Origin: Saksenaea vasiformis B4078
Taxonomy: Eukaryota; Mucoromycota; Mucoromycetes; Mucorales; Saksenaeaceae
Length of the DNA stretch: 64,000 nucleotides
Assembly (NCBI GenBank): GCA_000697055.1
Contig: JNDT01002281.1
Span: forward strand, 1-64,000
Direction of reading: 5' to 3'
Of the stretch, positions 1 through 11,607 are shown one piece after another. Within the stretch, counting starts at the first letter, position 1. Each line of letters opens with the position of its first letter. Made by a program: the position numbers and the translations under genes. Below the pieces are notes generated by a model that saw nothing but the letters and a program-made list of their open reading frames with translations, was not told where the DNA came from and searched no databases.

Positions 1-1385
1 ACAAGAATAGGTACGAAAATTGAGTCAGTGGTTTTGTTTGCAATAGCTCGATTAAGGTGTTTACCTTGTTTTTGGAGATCCAATTTCTCCATGTTGATAG
101 GTAACATGGTGTCGGGATCATCGACATCCATGACCTTCGCCGCACGGTTTGCCGTGTATTTCTTCTTGGCATCGAAGTACTCCTGGCAGGTGTGCCCAGG
201 CTTGTACTCCTCTTTCTTGCAGTACCGGCACAGGTTTGTGCCCTTGGGCTTGCCTCCTTGCCTCGTTTGCTGTGAGGCTTCCTGGAGCATCTCCTTCCGG
301 AGGTTACAGTCTTGCTTGGAGTGGGAACCCTTTGGGTGCAACAGACATCCTTTTTGACGGAAATGTCCGCGCTTGGCCTTCCTCTGGTCGGTGTTGTCGT
401 CGGCGGTGTAACGGCGCTTGCCATTGTTCTCTGGTTCATCCGTTTCGTGCAACCCATCGGTGTCTTCACCACAAGACGCCATGATCAATTGCGCTGCCTT
501 GTGCAGGTCGTTGGTGAGAGATAAACCGTAATGGTTGGTCAGGGCAGACCAGGCTTGCTTTTTGATGTGTGGCCGCAACGAACAGACAAAGTTGTATACC
601 AATTCCTGGTCTTGCTTGAGGTTGGCCTCGAGTGAGACCTTTTGGTACCTCTCCAGGAAAAGGCGAATGGACTCCTTGGGGCGCTGGGATAAGTGTCGGT
701 ACTCGTCTTTTTTACGCCAGATGTAGAACGGGTTACCGAATTCGTTTTCAAGACGGGCAGCCGCCTGGCTCCACTTGAGTCCCCTGTCGGCCAGAGTCTT
801 GGAGAACCATTGGCGTTGAGTATCATCGCAGGTGAGCCAGAAGAGTCGTTCACAATGGTCATTAAGGGGCAACAGGTTGTAAGCACGCAATTGTGCTTCA
901 AACGCGCGAATAAACGACTTGACCGAGTCATGGACCTTCTTCTTTTCATCTCTGAGAGGACCACCTCTCACCTGGAACGCGGGTAGTTCCTTGGGCACCA
1001 ACGTGAAGAGCTTGCTGGACGCCTGGGAACTGTTGTCGGGAACCTTGGCCAAGGTGTCTTCCTCTTGGGCGGCCTTGGCTTGAAGAAAAGCATCCCAACA
1101 AGCCTTAGCACGATCCAGATCCGTTTGAGCATTCAAGCGCTCTAATTCACCGGCGTTTTCATCGCTTAGGACCATCATTAGCCTGTTAGAGGCCGCCTCC
1201 TTCTTAGACTTCAAGTTTTCTTCCAGTTGCTGGATATCCACTGAGGATTCCGAGTACGAATCTCCATTGGACATGACAGTGTCCTCTGCTTCCATATGTT
1301 CGTGGATAGCCTGGATAGCCTGAGGTTCTTCCTGGTTGACGGGAACTTGAATGGGAGATTCAGTAGGGGTGATTTGGGCAGACAT
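1..1385 (-). CDS. Retrotransposon Gag, probably fused to Pol (partial, open at the left edge)
   Basis: The ATG is at 1385 and the frame stays open to base 1 (461 codons). The N-terminal 130 residues are acidic and coiled-coil-like. The central part matches the Ty3/Gypsy Gag capsid type: an FxV-like segment FQVRGG, then VKSFIRAFE, WFSKTLADRGLKW, then FGNPFYIW and YRHLSQRPKESIRLFLERY. Two Cys/His clusters follow: CLLHPKGSHSKQDC, and CRYCKK with a downstream GHTC. The second is a non-standard knuckle (C-x2-C-x8-H-x-C rather than C-x2-C-x4-H-x4-C). The last residues, ending IFVPILV, resemble the linker just before a retroviral aspartic protease, and no stop separates them. A Gag-Pol fusion is therefore likely but not proven. 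Packaging of element RNA is the expected role. Confidence 0.8.
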   Translation of the reverse strand, partial: MSAQITPTESPIQVPVNQEEPQAIQAIHEHMEAEDTVMSNGDSYSESSVDIQQLEENLKSKKEAASNRLMMVLSDENAGELERLNAQTDLDRAKACWDAFLQAKAAQEEDTLAKVPDNSSQASSKLFTLVPKELPAFQVRGGPLRDEKKKVHDSVKSFIRAFEAQLRAYNLLPLNDHCERLFWLTCDDTQRQWFSKTLADRGLKWSQAAARLENEFGNPFYIWRKKDEYRHLSQRPKESIRLFLERYQKVSLEANLKQDQELVYNFVCSLRPHIKKQAWSALTNHYGLSLTNDLHKAAQLIMASCGEDTDGLHETDEPENNGKRRYTADDNTDQRKAKRGHFRQKGCLLHPKGSHSKQDCNLRKEMLQEASQQTRQGGKPKGTNLCRYCKKEEYKPGHTCQEYFDAKKKYTANRAAKVMDVDDPDTMLPINMEKLDLQKQGKHLNRAIANKTTDSIFVPIL

Positions 1386-1530
1386 GGTTGATAATAAAGA
1401 TAAAATAGAAGAATTTAAAGGAAAAAGTGCTGTATGGGTAGGTTAATTGGGACAGTAGACGGATAGAATCCTTTGAGACTGTTGGATATCTTTATTTCAA
1501 TTAGATTGTCTGCCTATTTATATGATTCAG
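1..1530 (-). mobile_element. Ty3/Gypsy-type LTR retrotransposon, 5' part, cut by the window edge
   Basis: A gag(-pol) frame read leftward occupies 1-1385. Upstream of its ATG, at 1516-1524, the minus strand reads ATATAAATA, a plausible TATA box of the 5' LTR promoter. The LTR limits, primer-binding site and target-site duplication could not be fixed, because the 3' LTR lies outside the window and there is no second copy to compare. The right limit given here is only the TATA position. The element could be intact, since no frame disruption is visible in the 461 codons present. Confidence 0.7.
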
Positions 1531-2886
1531 TCTTTTAGCGGAAATAAGAATTAGTGAACGTTCTTCTCGGTATTAGGTGTGGATTATAGAATGGATCAAT
1601 TACTGTGATGACACAGTGCTACCTTGTTGTACTGAACTCGGTGATAAGTCTAAGCTATAGATGATAAGGTTCAGTTGGTGTTCCAGTGGAGAAGTTCACT
1701 GTATATGGAAACACGATTAATCCCCGATCTTTCCTGTTATGGAACACAATTCTATAGGATGGGCATTACGACGGTCAACATATACCACAATTTGAAACAC
1801 TGTCGGGGAAGCGACCACGGGAACAGCTTTTTTTGCGTTACAATGTGGATCGAAACTTCATCGAGAGCTTATGCAGCAATGATCAAACCAACAGTGCTGA
1901 GAAGTTTAATGAGCAACTTCTACCTCTAGATATGGCCCGAAGTCCATCGCGTAATGTACTTCGATAAATAATAGTTTGGTGGGTTATGTCGTGAGATAAT
2001 ACAGAACTCCATAATTTCATATCCAGAGCAATCATACAAACGAAATGATATGTTGGACCTAATATGGTCTCATACGAACCTTTTGAATTCTGAAGATAAT
2101 TGAAGTATTTCTAAATGCTTCTAAATGCTTCCTTGGGGTAATCATGAAGAAGAGACTCTCATTTTCTCCTTTTCCTTTCCTTTGTTCTGCCCCCTCGAGA
2201 GGTCTCTAAGGTTTACCTCACCATTCCTTTCCAAATGTGTTTGCAAGGTACAATTATTATTTGTTTCTTCCAAGTAAGCGACGTTGGTTCATACGCTTGC
2301 ATATAAAAATCACCACCAGAGCCCATTATCAAAAAGTTGTACTATCTTGATGTATAAACATCATGCGTAGCACACGTATTGATCCTCTTGGATATATGCA
2401 AATGCTGCATGCATTTATCCGTCGTAATACGCATGAATGGAAGTAACGTTGTGCAACCACTTAAACAGCACCATACAGCAGCCGTTCCATGTGACACGGT
2501 GTTTGAAGTAGTCAATCTGCGAGACCATTTAAAATAGAAGAAGAACATGTCGTTAAATGGCAAGCGTGTAGATAGCACCAATATAGGTTGATAACTACAT
2601 CTAAAGCCCTACAGCGTACTGATTGACAAGAGTCAGAAATCGAATGCTGTACGTAATTTACTTCGTTATTTATTTAAGATGATGGATAGAGACCGCGAGA
2701 TTGAATTCAGCGAAATACTGCCAAATCTTAATAGATACATGGGCTACAGGTTGCTGATAAGTACCACAGCATCTGCTTAGATGTGTTTTTCTTCTTTCGA
2801 GAGAGTTGCATAAAGGGTAAATGAATAGCTATCTCGAAGGAGACAGCCTTTATGTCCTGGCCGAATGACGCCACAGTCTTGGATCA

Positions 2887-2945
2887 GGGATTTTCCTTCG
2901 GACACACCGACAACAGTTTCTCTTGGAGTGTCCGAAGGAAATCCC
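2887..2945. repeat. Inverted pair of an 18-bp motif
   Basis: The right arm at 2928-2945 reads GTGTCCGAAGGAAATCCC. The left arm at 2887-2905 is its reverse complement with one extra A. The spacer is 22 bp. The arrangement could fold as a hairpin or be paired transposon termini. A third copy, in the same orientation as the right arm, is at 4315-4332. Confidence 0.8.
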
Positions 2946-4314
2946 GCCCCAAAGTCGTGCTCAAATTTTAGGAATCGCAGATTTTGGTTTATCTTACAGA
3001 TAGGTTGTTTACACACCGTCTTAGACAGCAGAATTCAGCGTTAAAATCCATAAGAGTTATGTTAAAAGCAACCAATAAAATGAAGAACCTCGGGAATCCC
3101 TACTCATCTTTCGTCCCATCATACCAAATCATCAAATCATCAGCAACAGTCCTCCTGTTCTCTGGGACACTCAATTTATGGTTCATCCTCAATGATACAC
3201 CAATGGTGTACACCGCCATTGCTCAAAGGACCTTTATTGTTCGTCGCCTCCCTTTCCTAGTTTAGCTAGCACATCTCTTTCCCTTCATTTGCCGTCGTAA
3301 ATGTCTGTATGGACGTTCCTTATCGCAGATCCATTAAAGATTTAAAATTCGGTAACCGTTGTAAGACTTTAGGGGGTTTATGTCAGTACGCTCAGAGGAA
3401 AAAATCAATAACCTTCGCCTGCTGTATCTCTTTCAACGTTTACGGTCTGAAACCTTCCTTTTTTTTTTTAGGACAACAAAATATCCGAGTACGTCTGAAC
3501 TTTTTTCCTTCTTTCTTTTCAGTTTTCCAATCGCTTTCAAAAGGTAAAGATTAATTCTTCATAAGTACGCAGTATGAGCTAATGCATCGTTTGCAGTCAA
3601 CGGGTGCGTAAGCATGATGAAGGATGAAACTACTGTTCTTCCGTATCCCGTCCATGATGACCTCCGTTTCATCAAGAGAAATATTTGTCGCATATAGTAA
3701 CCCTTCATTGATATCATTCATATTCATAGATTTTATCCTGGGAAAATAAACTGATGATAAAGCCGTGAAAGGTGGCGATGAAAGACGACCTTTTCCGATA
3801 AGTATTTTCTCATGCTTTATTCCGCAGACAGATATTTCATTGTATTTCTTTAGATATCTATCCGGACTACAAGATGGCTTAGGGTTCAGAGAAGCTATAA
3901 CCTGTCGGCAAATCTTCATTGGCTTTTCCTGACTAACATTCGGCCTCATTCTGAAAAAGTGTGGTGTATGACGTGGATGTCAGCCTTCTTGTAGTCCACC
4001 CGCGTTTATCACCGTAGATAATACGGCGCGATACTAAGGTAAGTCGCGCATATATTTGACCATTTTTTAAATTGTGTTTACAGGTTGGTTGTCAACAACT
4101 TGCTTTTCTGTCAGTCATTCATGTATCCGTAAAGTGTAAATCTCATTCAATTCTACACTGAATACATTTTAAAAACCATGCGTCACCGGTTAAAGAGTAG
4201 ATCTCTCATATGTTTAGTATACACGCTGACACTTTTGCAGTGCACCACTGGGTTCACGTAAATTACGCGTGGATAAGGCAGGCTGATGATGGAAACCTGT
4301 GGCTTTCGTCCAGT

Positions 4315-4332
4315 GTGTCCGAAGGCAATCCC
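4315..4332 (+). repeat. Third copy of the 18-bp motif
   Basis: It reads GTGTCCGAAGGCAATCCC and differs from the copy at 2928-2945 by one base. It lies 40 bp before the ATG of the open frame at 4356. Confidence 0.75.
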
Positions 4333-4355
4333 CTTCCTTGGATCACCTCCTCTTT

Positions 4356-4694
4356 ATGTCTCCTATTATGATTGGCCGATTGTCTCACCTCAAACCACTG
4401 CTTTCTCAAAGCAGTCGTGGTTTTTCAATCTCAACTGGAAACCCAGTTTTCCCTCATCGCGTACTGGAATTCGGTACCTTGCAGCGTCATCCCGCGTTAC
4501 CAGCACAACTGCATCAGAAAGTTCCTCCTGTCTTTCAGCGTGTAGTGCATTTTGCTACGGCACGTGAAACCCGTACTTTTTCATTATCGGTTGATCTTAC
4601 ATCCTCATCAGCTGTTCCGAAACATATATATTATACACCACTCGATACTGACTTTCTTTGGAGAGCTGCGTACACATCGATAAGCAGATCATGA
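4356..4694 (+). CDS. Hypothetical small protein with mitochondrial-type N-terminus
   Basis: This is a 112-codon frame from an ATG at 4356 to a TGA at 4692-4694. The N-terminus (MIGRLSHLKPLLSQ, then RGFSIST) is basic, hydroxylated and free of acidic residues until further on, which resembles a mitochondrial presequence. The stop codon overlaps the MON2 start as ATGA. No family was recognised. It may be a real small gene, a long upstream frame on the MON2 transcript, or chance. No intron signals were needed to keep it open. Confidence 0.25.
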   Translation: MSPIMIGRLSHLKPLLSQSSRGFSISTGNPVFPHRVLEFGTLQRHPALPAQLHQKVPPVFQRVVHFATARETRTFSLSVDLTSSSAVPKHIYYTPLDTDFLWRAAYTSISRS

Positions 4695-7600
4695 GTGGAC
4701 TATCCGCCTTTCTCCAAACCGAACTACTCTCACTGTCGAGTGAGGCACGGAGGAAACACCCAGAAATAAAAGAGGTACAGCCATTGTCTGCAGTTTCCAA
4801 AAAGCGATTCTCATTTCGCCATACATTACATCTTCTCTTCTCTTCTTCTGCTTCTTTTTTTTTTCGCAGGCTGCTGAACGTCTTAGTGCTATTTTGCGAA
4901 GTTTTAAAGAACGCCCGGGATACAACATTGCAAATGGTTTGGATTTAGCAGTGCGGACGGGAGAGCGTCTTTATTGAACAACAATTCTCTTTTCTTTTTC
5001 TTTTTGTTCAGAATTATCCAAATCGGAAGATGCATTACGGCCATTCGTATTAGCTTGTGAAACAAAGCAGGTCAAGATGGTTACAATCGCGATCGGATGC
5101 ATACAAAAATTGATATCTTTTCATGCTATACCTGAGGTAAAAGAGTCGTTTATGCAAAGGGGGAAGGGAATGGGATCTGCGCGAAGAAAAGGACAATGTA
5201 ATTTACCGAGGAATACCAATGAATTAGACTTCCGTACGATCCATCCTGAGGACGCTTACAGATATCAGCGTCCATGGAGTCGAGATCCAGCTCAAGATCC
5301 TCCAAACCGTTTTGCCGCTTCTGACCAATTATCGGAGTGTTCATGACGATATTCTGGCTGAAGTAAGTTTGGGAAGGAAAATGGGTGACAGGCAGCTGGG
5401 TGTCAATGTGATCCTAAACAGGTGCATTAGGCGTTGCTTATTTGCTTTCGATTGCAAGATTCCAAGATTGTGGTTGTGAACAACACAGCAGCAGCGACAT
5501 TACGTCAGTTGGTGATCTTTGTTTTTGATAAGGTGGCAAAAGAAGATTCTCTCGGATTAAAGGAAGAGGATGCGAAACATGGTAAGGGTTATGGTTGGAA
5601 GTATGGCAGAGGTTGATTTGTACTTTAGAGGTTACATTAAGCACTGGTGAAACGATCAAACTTCAACCATGTGCCAAAGATGCCTATTATTTGTTTCAAG
5701 ATCTGAGTCTGTTGACAAGCAACGATCCACCAGAGTATCTCCGACTAGGTCATATCTCGAAGACCTTTGGATTAGAACTGATCGAGAGTGTATTAACAAA
5801 TCATTACGCACTTTTCCGTGGGGTAAGCATATAAAGGTCCATGGGAAGTGGGATAAGCTAATGATGGTATACAGCACAAGGAGCTGAGTTCGTTGCTGAG
5901 AGAGCGTGTCTGTCCTTTGATCATCAAGAACTTTTCTGAAAGGCATGAATTTCCACAAACCATGCGGCTGACTCGAGTCGTGTATATCCTTATTAAGCAA
6001 TTCAGCGAAATTCTGGTAAGCATCTGTGTGATATGAGTGGGTGGCCGTCTAATGCCCATCCTTTAGACGATGGAGTGCGAAATTTTTTTATCCATGTTTG
6101 TGAAGATCCTAGAGCCGGAGAGTCCTCACTGGCAGCGTGTTTTGGCTATGGAAATATTTCGCGGAGTGTGCGGCGATGCTGTCCTCTTATGCTCTATCTA
6201 TAAATGGTACGATCGCGAAAATAGCTCTACCGATGTATTTCGCGATATGATCACAGCATTTGGTCGACTGGCAACGGAGAAACCGCAATTGATCGGTGCC
6301 ACCCAAGGAGGTCGTGACAGTATAGACCACACGCCTGGGGCGGGAAACCATGCACATCATTATAACAGTGCAGGTTCAACGGTCAGTGACGCGAGCGGCC
6401 CTTGTCTAAGTTCTTCAGGTTCAACCATGCGTATTCAATGGTTCGTGCTATCGCCTTTGGCAATCTTGTTTCTTCAGAGCTAATACGACCATCTTATTAG
6501 CATCGATCAGCTTGATAAAGCTGACCCTCCACCTATCCCAGAAACATACATCTTTTATCTAGCACTACTCTGCCTAAACGCTATTGCTGATGGCTTAGCC
6601 GGATTTGCTCTACCTAGATTTTCACCCAGCAACGGCAGAAGCTTGAGTACTTCTACCACGCGATCAACGGATCGACAACGATCTACAGTCTCCGATACGA
6701 CAAAGACCGATGCATCAAATAACGAGAGCGCCAAAAAAGATCTGCTTCTTGTGACGGATATGGCCAACGTTGCGTGGCCTGGTTTACTAGCGGCTATGTC
6801 CTTTTACCTGTCTGCTAATCTCGACGAGGAACTCTTCCAGAGCACGATGCGATCGTACCAGAATTTCACTAACGTATGCGGCATGCTGGACCTGGTCGTT
6901 CCGCGTGATGCATTTCTTACCAATTTGTGTAAGAATGCTATCCCTGCCAATCCAATCCTCTCGTCTGGATTTCTGAGTGGGAAAAGCACCGGTAGTACAA
7001 CGAGTATTGCCACGACCACGACAGCAACACTCGCTGTTTCGTACACCGACCTGTCAGTGCAACAGCAACAAATCTTGGCAAATATTACGTTGAGCGACAA
7101 AAATCTGTACAGTCTGCGTATCCTGTTAAATATTGCCATGTTCCTCGGTAGCGTTCTGGGATCATCGTGGTATCTTGTTTTGGAGACGCTGCAGCAGGCA
7201 GATTTCTTGCTATTCAATAGACCAGCGCCAAAGGGCTCTGGAAACCAGGTATCTGCAGCGACAGGCTCCCAAAATATCCGCAGAACATTATCAAATACGC
7301 CTACAACAGCTACCGGTGGAGGATCTCCAGCAACCGGAGGTGGAAGTAAGTAAAGTCAAGGTGCTGTATGTTTTGCCGTCTAAATGATTTCTAGTTCAAC
7401 CTGTATCGAACCAATTGATGGATGCTGACCATGCTGCCATTATTTTCACCTCGTTGAATCGACTTTTTGAGAACAGCAAATACTTGGATGACAAGGCATT
7501 TATTGCCTTCACAATGGCATTGTGTCGTCTGAGCGCCGAAGCCAGTGGCGTGCCTTTCAAAGATGGTGAAAAAATGGGGGGTAATAAATCATCAAGAGCT

Positions 7601-10600
7601 GTAAGTCGATCAATGTAGATGTTCTGGTGCATACTGACACTCTATTTTCAGAAACTGTTTAATACCAAATCTTTTGCCGTTGACAAGTTGCGATACATTT
7701 CTACGTTGAATATGGCTCCCCTGATGAAAGTGGAGAACCACTCAGGTGCGTGGGATCTGGTGATGTCGCATTTAATTGCTACGGCGAACAATTCCCAGAC
7801 ACCACCAACAATCCGGACGCAATGCTGTGAGACAGTAGCTGATATTATCGTTACTGCGATGAATTATATCCTCTCGGAGCACAAAGATGCAGACGAGCAG
7901 CTCCAAACACGGTTGCTCAAAGCGCTCAACCAGTGTATCAATTATACACCGCCCGAAGATGAGATGGCGGGTATCAACGACAACGACAAGGTCAATGCTG
8001 CCAAGGCATTTTCTGAAGTGCAAAAGATGGGTCTTGAGACCTTGAACAAAATTCTGGAGACTTCTGGTCATTCGTTTACGTGCGGATGGGGACTTATCTT
8101 TGAGATGTTGCGACACGTTACAACCAGCGCATCCAGTGCTGGCCTCGAGTGTGCTGCTGATTTTGATAGCGATGGTGACGATATAGAGGATCGAGCAGAA
8201 CGTGCAAGTATTGATACCACCACTTCATCAATGTTAGCTGCCGGAAGTGTGAACGCTCCTAGCACTACAACAGTCGGTGCCAGTGGCAAACCTGCGAGTG
8301 GTTTGATCAAGGTCGCTTTTGCTAGTCTTCAACTGATCTGTACCGATTTTTTGGCGCTCTTATCAGCTGACTGCCTGCGTCAATGTATTGCCACACTTGG
8401 ATCCTTTGGTACACAGAGCGATGATCTCAATATCAGTCTGACGGCTGTCGGTCTTTTGTGGAATTTATCTGACTTCCTTCAGACAAGGCGTTTGGATCTT
8501 GTCAAGGTCAAGGGCGATCAAGAAGACCATGCAATTGAAAAAGAGTGTTTGAACATTGATCAGCCGATTGCTAACGAGGAGGAGCCAAAGACATACAATA
8601 TTTTGTGGATGCTGCTGTTATTGCAACTTTCGCACACATGTACCGACTGGAGGCCAGAAGTACGCAATGGAGCCAATCAAACCTTGTTCCGTACTATCAT
8701 GATGAACGGAAATATTCTGAGTTCGTCGTTGTGGGAAGCATGTACATGGGAGGTTCTTTTTCCTTTGCTGGACGCTGTCAAGATGTCGGCAATAAGGGCC
8801 TCTAAGCTGATGCAGTCGGGCAAGTCACCTTCGTTAACACCTTCTACTGAGCGTGACGCTTCAGGGTTTATGCTCCATCATTCACGCGATACGGCAGACA
8901 AGCAGTGGGATGAGACGAAGGACCTAGTACTTACCGGTATTTCTGGAATTTTCCGGGATTTCCTGATTCAGTTGCACAAGCTGTCGAGTTTCAGACGAGC
9001 ATGGTCCTTACTTTTGGCGCACTTGGAAGATTCTTGCCTTCGATCGAGTCAGGAAGTGTCATTGGCAAGTATTAAGAGTTTCAAGAATATCCTTACCTTG
9101 CCACCTGAGTTTGAGGCGGATCAAACGGTTGTCAGTCTGTGGCGAGATGCTTGGTTGAGCTGGAAAGTCATTGGCCAGGGCATCATGTCGGCAAGAGACA
9201 AGGAGAGCGTGAAGGGAAGCCATGGCGAAGAAGAGCGCAAGAATATGCTTGAGCCAGAACTTCATTCGCTTACACTTTCTCTTTTTTCGTCGAGTGCTGC
9301 GCCTATCTCAGAAGACTTCACCCAAGATACATTGACGGCCTATGTGAATATGTTCAAGGAGCTTTATGCTGTGATTGCTTCCACGTTTGATCTTGACGAT
9401 GTTGGTTCTTTGCTGAGTGTGTTGCGAAACGTGCTGGTCTATTCGACAAGTCCTCAGTACCGACCAGATATCGATAACCTTTCACCACTTCAGGAAGCTG
9501 TCTTGCAGGTCATTCAGATTCTCGATATGGAGTGTTCGGGTGTGCCTCCTCTTGTCCTAATGGATCTTTCCGAATACATGACATTAGCTTTTCTAAGTCC
9601 CCAAGACGAAGGGCAAAAGACAAAAGGCCCTATTCCTCCCAGCCAGCGCAAGTTCTCTACGGTCACTTATATCGCTCTCAACAAGAAATGCAGCAAGATG
9701 GTCTCTGAGCTTTTCGCTGCCCATGTGAAGAATTTGGCGCTCTATACAGATGGGGTGTTTGAACGGATCATTGGATCATACGGACTTCCAATGAAACTCA
9801 AGTATGATTGCCCACCTTCGCATAAGCATGGGGATGACAAGACACCTTTGTGGAAACTGGCCACCACTGGCTTGTTGGAAGTACTCCATATCGGCCTAGA
9901 AACGCTGCAAAGTTATGGAGAAGGTGAGTAGTGTGTTCATTGTCACCGGAAAAGAGATGCATTTATCTCTATTTTATGTTCTAGATGTACCAACGGACCG
10001 ACTAGTGGGTGTTTGGCGAACATTGGTTGATATTTTTGAAGGAAGCCTTTTGTCACCAAGGTAAATTAAATTTCTTTTTTCTTCAAGCGGCATCAAAGCA
10101 TATTCATATGACTCTTAGCACACCACCACCAACCATGACAATTGAAGAGCTTGATGTGGATGAGCACTTTGACATTTCCGTATTGAGTGTCATCCAGACT
10201 GATATCGTACCTTACATTGGACAACCACGTGTGCCAAGTGAAGTCATCCACAAATTAGTGAATGTGATCCGCGAGAGTTCGCAACTCTATTATGTGGATC
10301 AGAGTGATGTCCACCGCAAGGAGGAAGCCGGAGAGGGGAAATCAAACAAAGTATTAGCGACGGAAGATGACGCAGGGATGGATCGATCGAGTGATATTGT
10401 TGGCACGACGGGTACAATTGTACCAGTGATGAAGGAGTCATTTGCATATGCATCTTTCAAGACATTGTTTTCATTATGCTCGGCTGAGAAGCAAGGTAAA
10501 AGCGTGTGCAGTGTATATTCTAATGCAGAGCTGATGTGGTGTATGTGTTTAAATGGATAGATATACCCGAGGTGCGGCAACGCATTGCTCAGGTCACAAT

Positions 10601-11081
10601 ACCGATATTACTTGAACGGTGCGAGACGATACTGCGTAATTACACAGCTGATGAACCCCTACTTGGACGTTGTCCGTTTCCAAGGTACTTGATGGGGTGA
10701 GGACGCTCTCAACAAACCAGAAAAAAAGAAGACATAAAAAAAAGATACTAATCTTGAGAAAAATTAGGGTTCGCAAGGAAGAGATGTTATTTTTCCTGCG
10801 ACAGTCTATTCAACTAGAGCTTCGAAAGGATATATTAACAAGCAGGGAGCAGGATAACAAAGGTAAGAATGTGGTAACAAAGGGAAAAAAGTTTACAACG
10901 TGACTTTCTGGTTATAGTGAAACATTCGCTCCTGTCTGGACCAAGAGCGCATTTATTTTACCTTTATCCTTCGTTGTGCAATATGATAACATGCGAAGAT
11001 CCAGTGGTTGTTGAGCTGATCCGCGAGTGTCTTCAGGTGGCAGGCGAGGAAATGGGACTACATTACATTACGCCTTCATGA
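4691..11081 (+). CDS. MON2: MON2 homologue, large Arf-GEF-like Golgi/endosome trafficking protein
   Basis: Sixteen exons splice in phase to 1809 residues: 4691-4774, 4870-4936, 5012-5136, 5228-5362, 5431-5581, 5629-5822, 5875-6015, 6067-6440, 6501-7345, 7395-7600, 7652-9923, 9985-10060, 10119-10495, 10561-10684, 10768-10862, 10918-11081. The N-terminus follows the family closely: [13 protein letters not shown], the segment [13 protein letters not shown], then [10 protein letters not shown] and [36 protein letters not shown] matches the DCB-HUS part. Ser/Thr-rich insertions occur near residues 490-520 and 670-690. MON2 proteins lack a Sec7 catalytic domain. They act with Dopey/Neo1-type partners on Golgi and endosome membranes. 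The length is close to the human (about 1.7k) and yeast (about 1.6k) proteins. All introns are GT-AG and about 50-95 nt. The conserved N-terminus supports the start. Confidence 0.95.
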
Positions 11082-11607
11082 GCCGTATAATGACGAAACC
11101 ATTACTTATTTTGTACAGTAATTCAATACAACGCTCCCCCCAAATCCCTTTTACAACGGAATACCCGATTTGATAGATATCATATGACGATTGACCATAC
11201 ATTACTTACGGGGGGAAGATGAAAGATGGAGGGATTTCATGTGAACAAAACTGTTTCCAAGAAACAAAAAAGCTTTGCCCCCATGATAACGGAGTTGAAA
11301 CAATGATGTGAATGAACGCGCTTGCCTATGTTTGACGGGGAAGCTTGTTATGGTTAAATGACAAGACAGCTTAAATTAGTCTTGAGGCTGAACGGTGTAT
11401 TGCATGACACCCAAACAAAAGAGAAGAAACGTTATTTTTCACAGTTTATTTTTTCTTTTCATAAATATTTGTCATTTAAAAAAGTTGTTTAAAGAAAGAG
11501 GAAAAGGGGAAAAACGATGCTGTCAAAGATTGTTAAAGGAGAGAAGTTAAAATGCGAATAGTATACACGATGAATGTTTTAAAGAACTGGCTCATAAATA
11601 AAATAAG
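11082..11607. other. Convergent intergenic gap between MON2 and the bZIP gene
   Basis: This AT-rich spacer separates two convergent 3' ends. AT-rich tracts near 11440-11480 and 11580-11600 probably hold the polyadenylation signals of the bZIP transcript. No gene was seen. Confidence 0.5.

Larger units (their letters stand above)
1531..4355. other. Non-coding stretch with short repeats
   Basis: No convincing gene was found. Short open frames here (for example 1675-1929 and 3551-3949 on the minus strand) lack recognisable motifs. Visible structures are a tandem TTCTAAATGC pair near 2112-2135 and an 18-bp motif present three times (see the repeat entries). The 132-codon minus frame 3551-3949 begins with a real ATG and may be a remnant, but nothing supports a function. 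Confidence 0.5.

Noticed and set aside
3551..3949. 132-codon minus-strand ATG frame as a gene
   Set aside because: No recognisable motif, neighbours or splice context. Length alone is not enough in this AT-rich spacer.
7772..8310. Minus-strand frames of 80-114 codons
   Set aside because: Shadows of the large MON2 exon 7652-9923.
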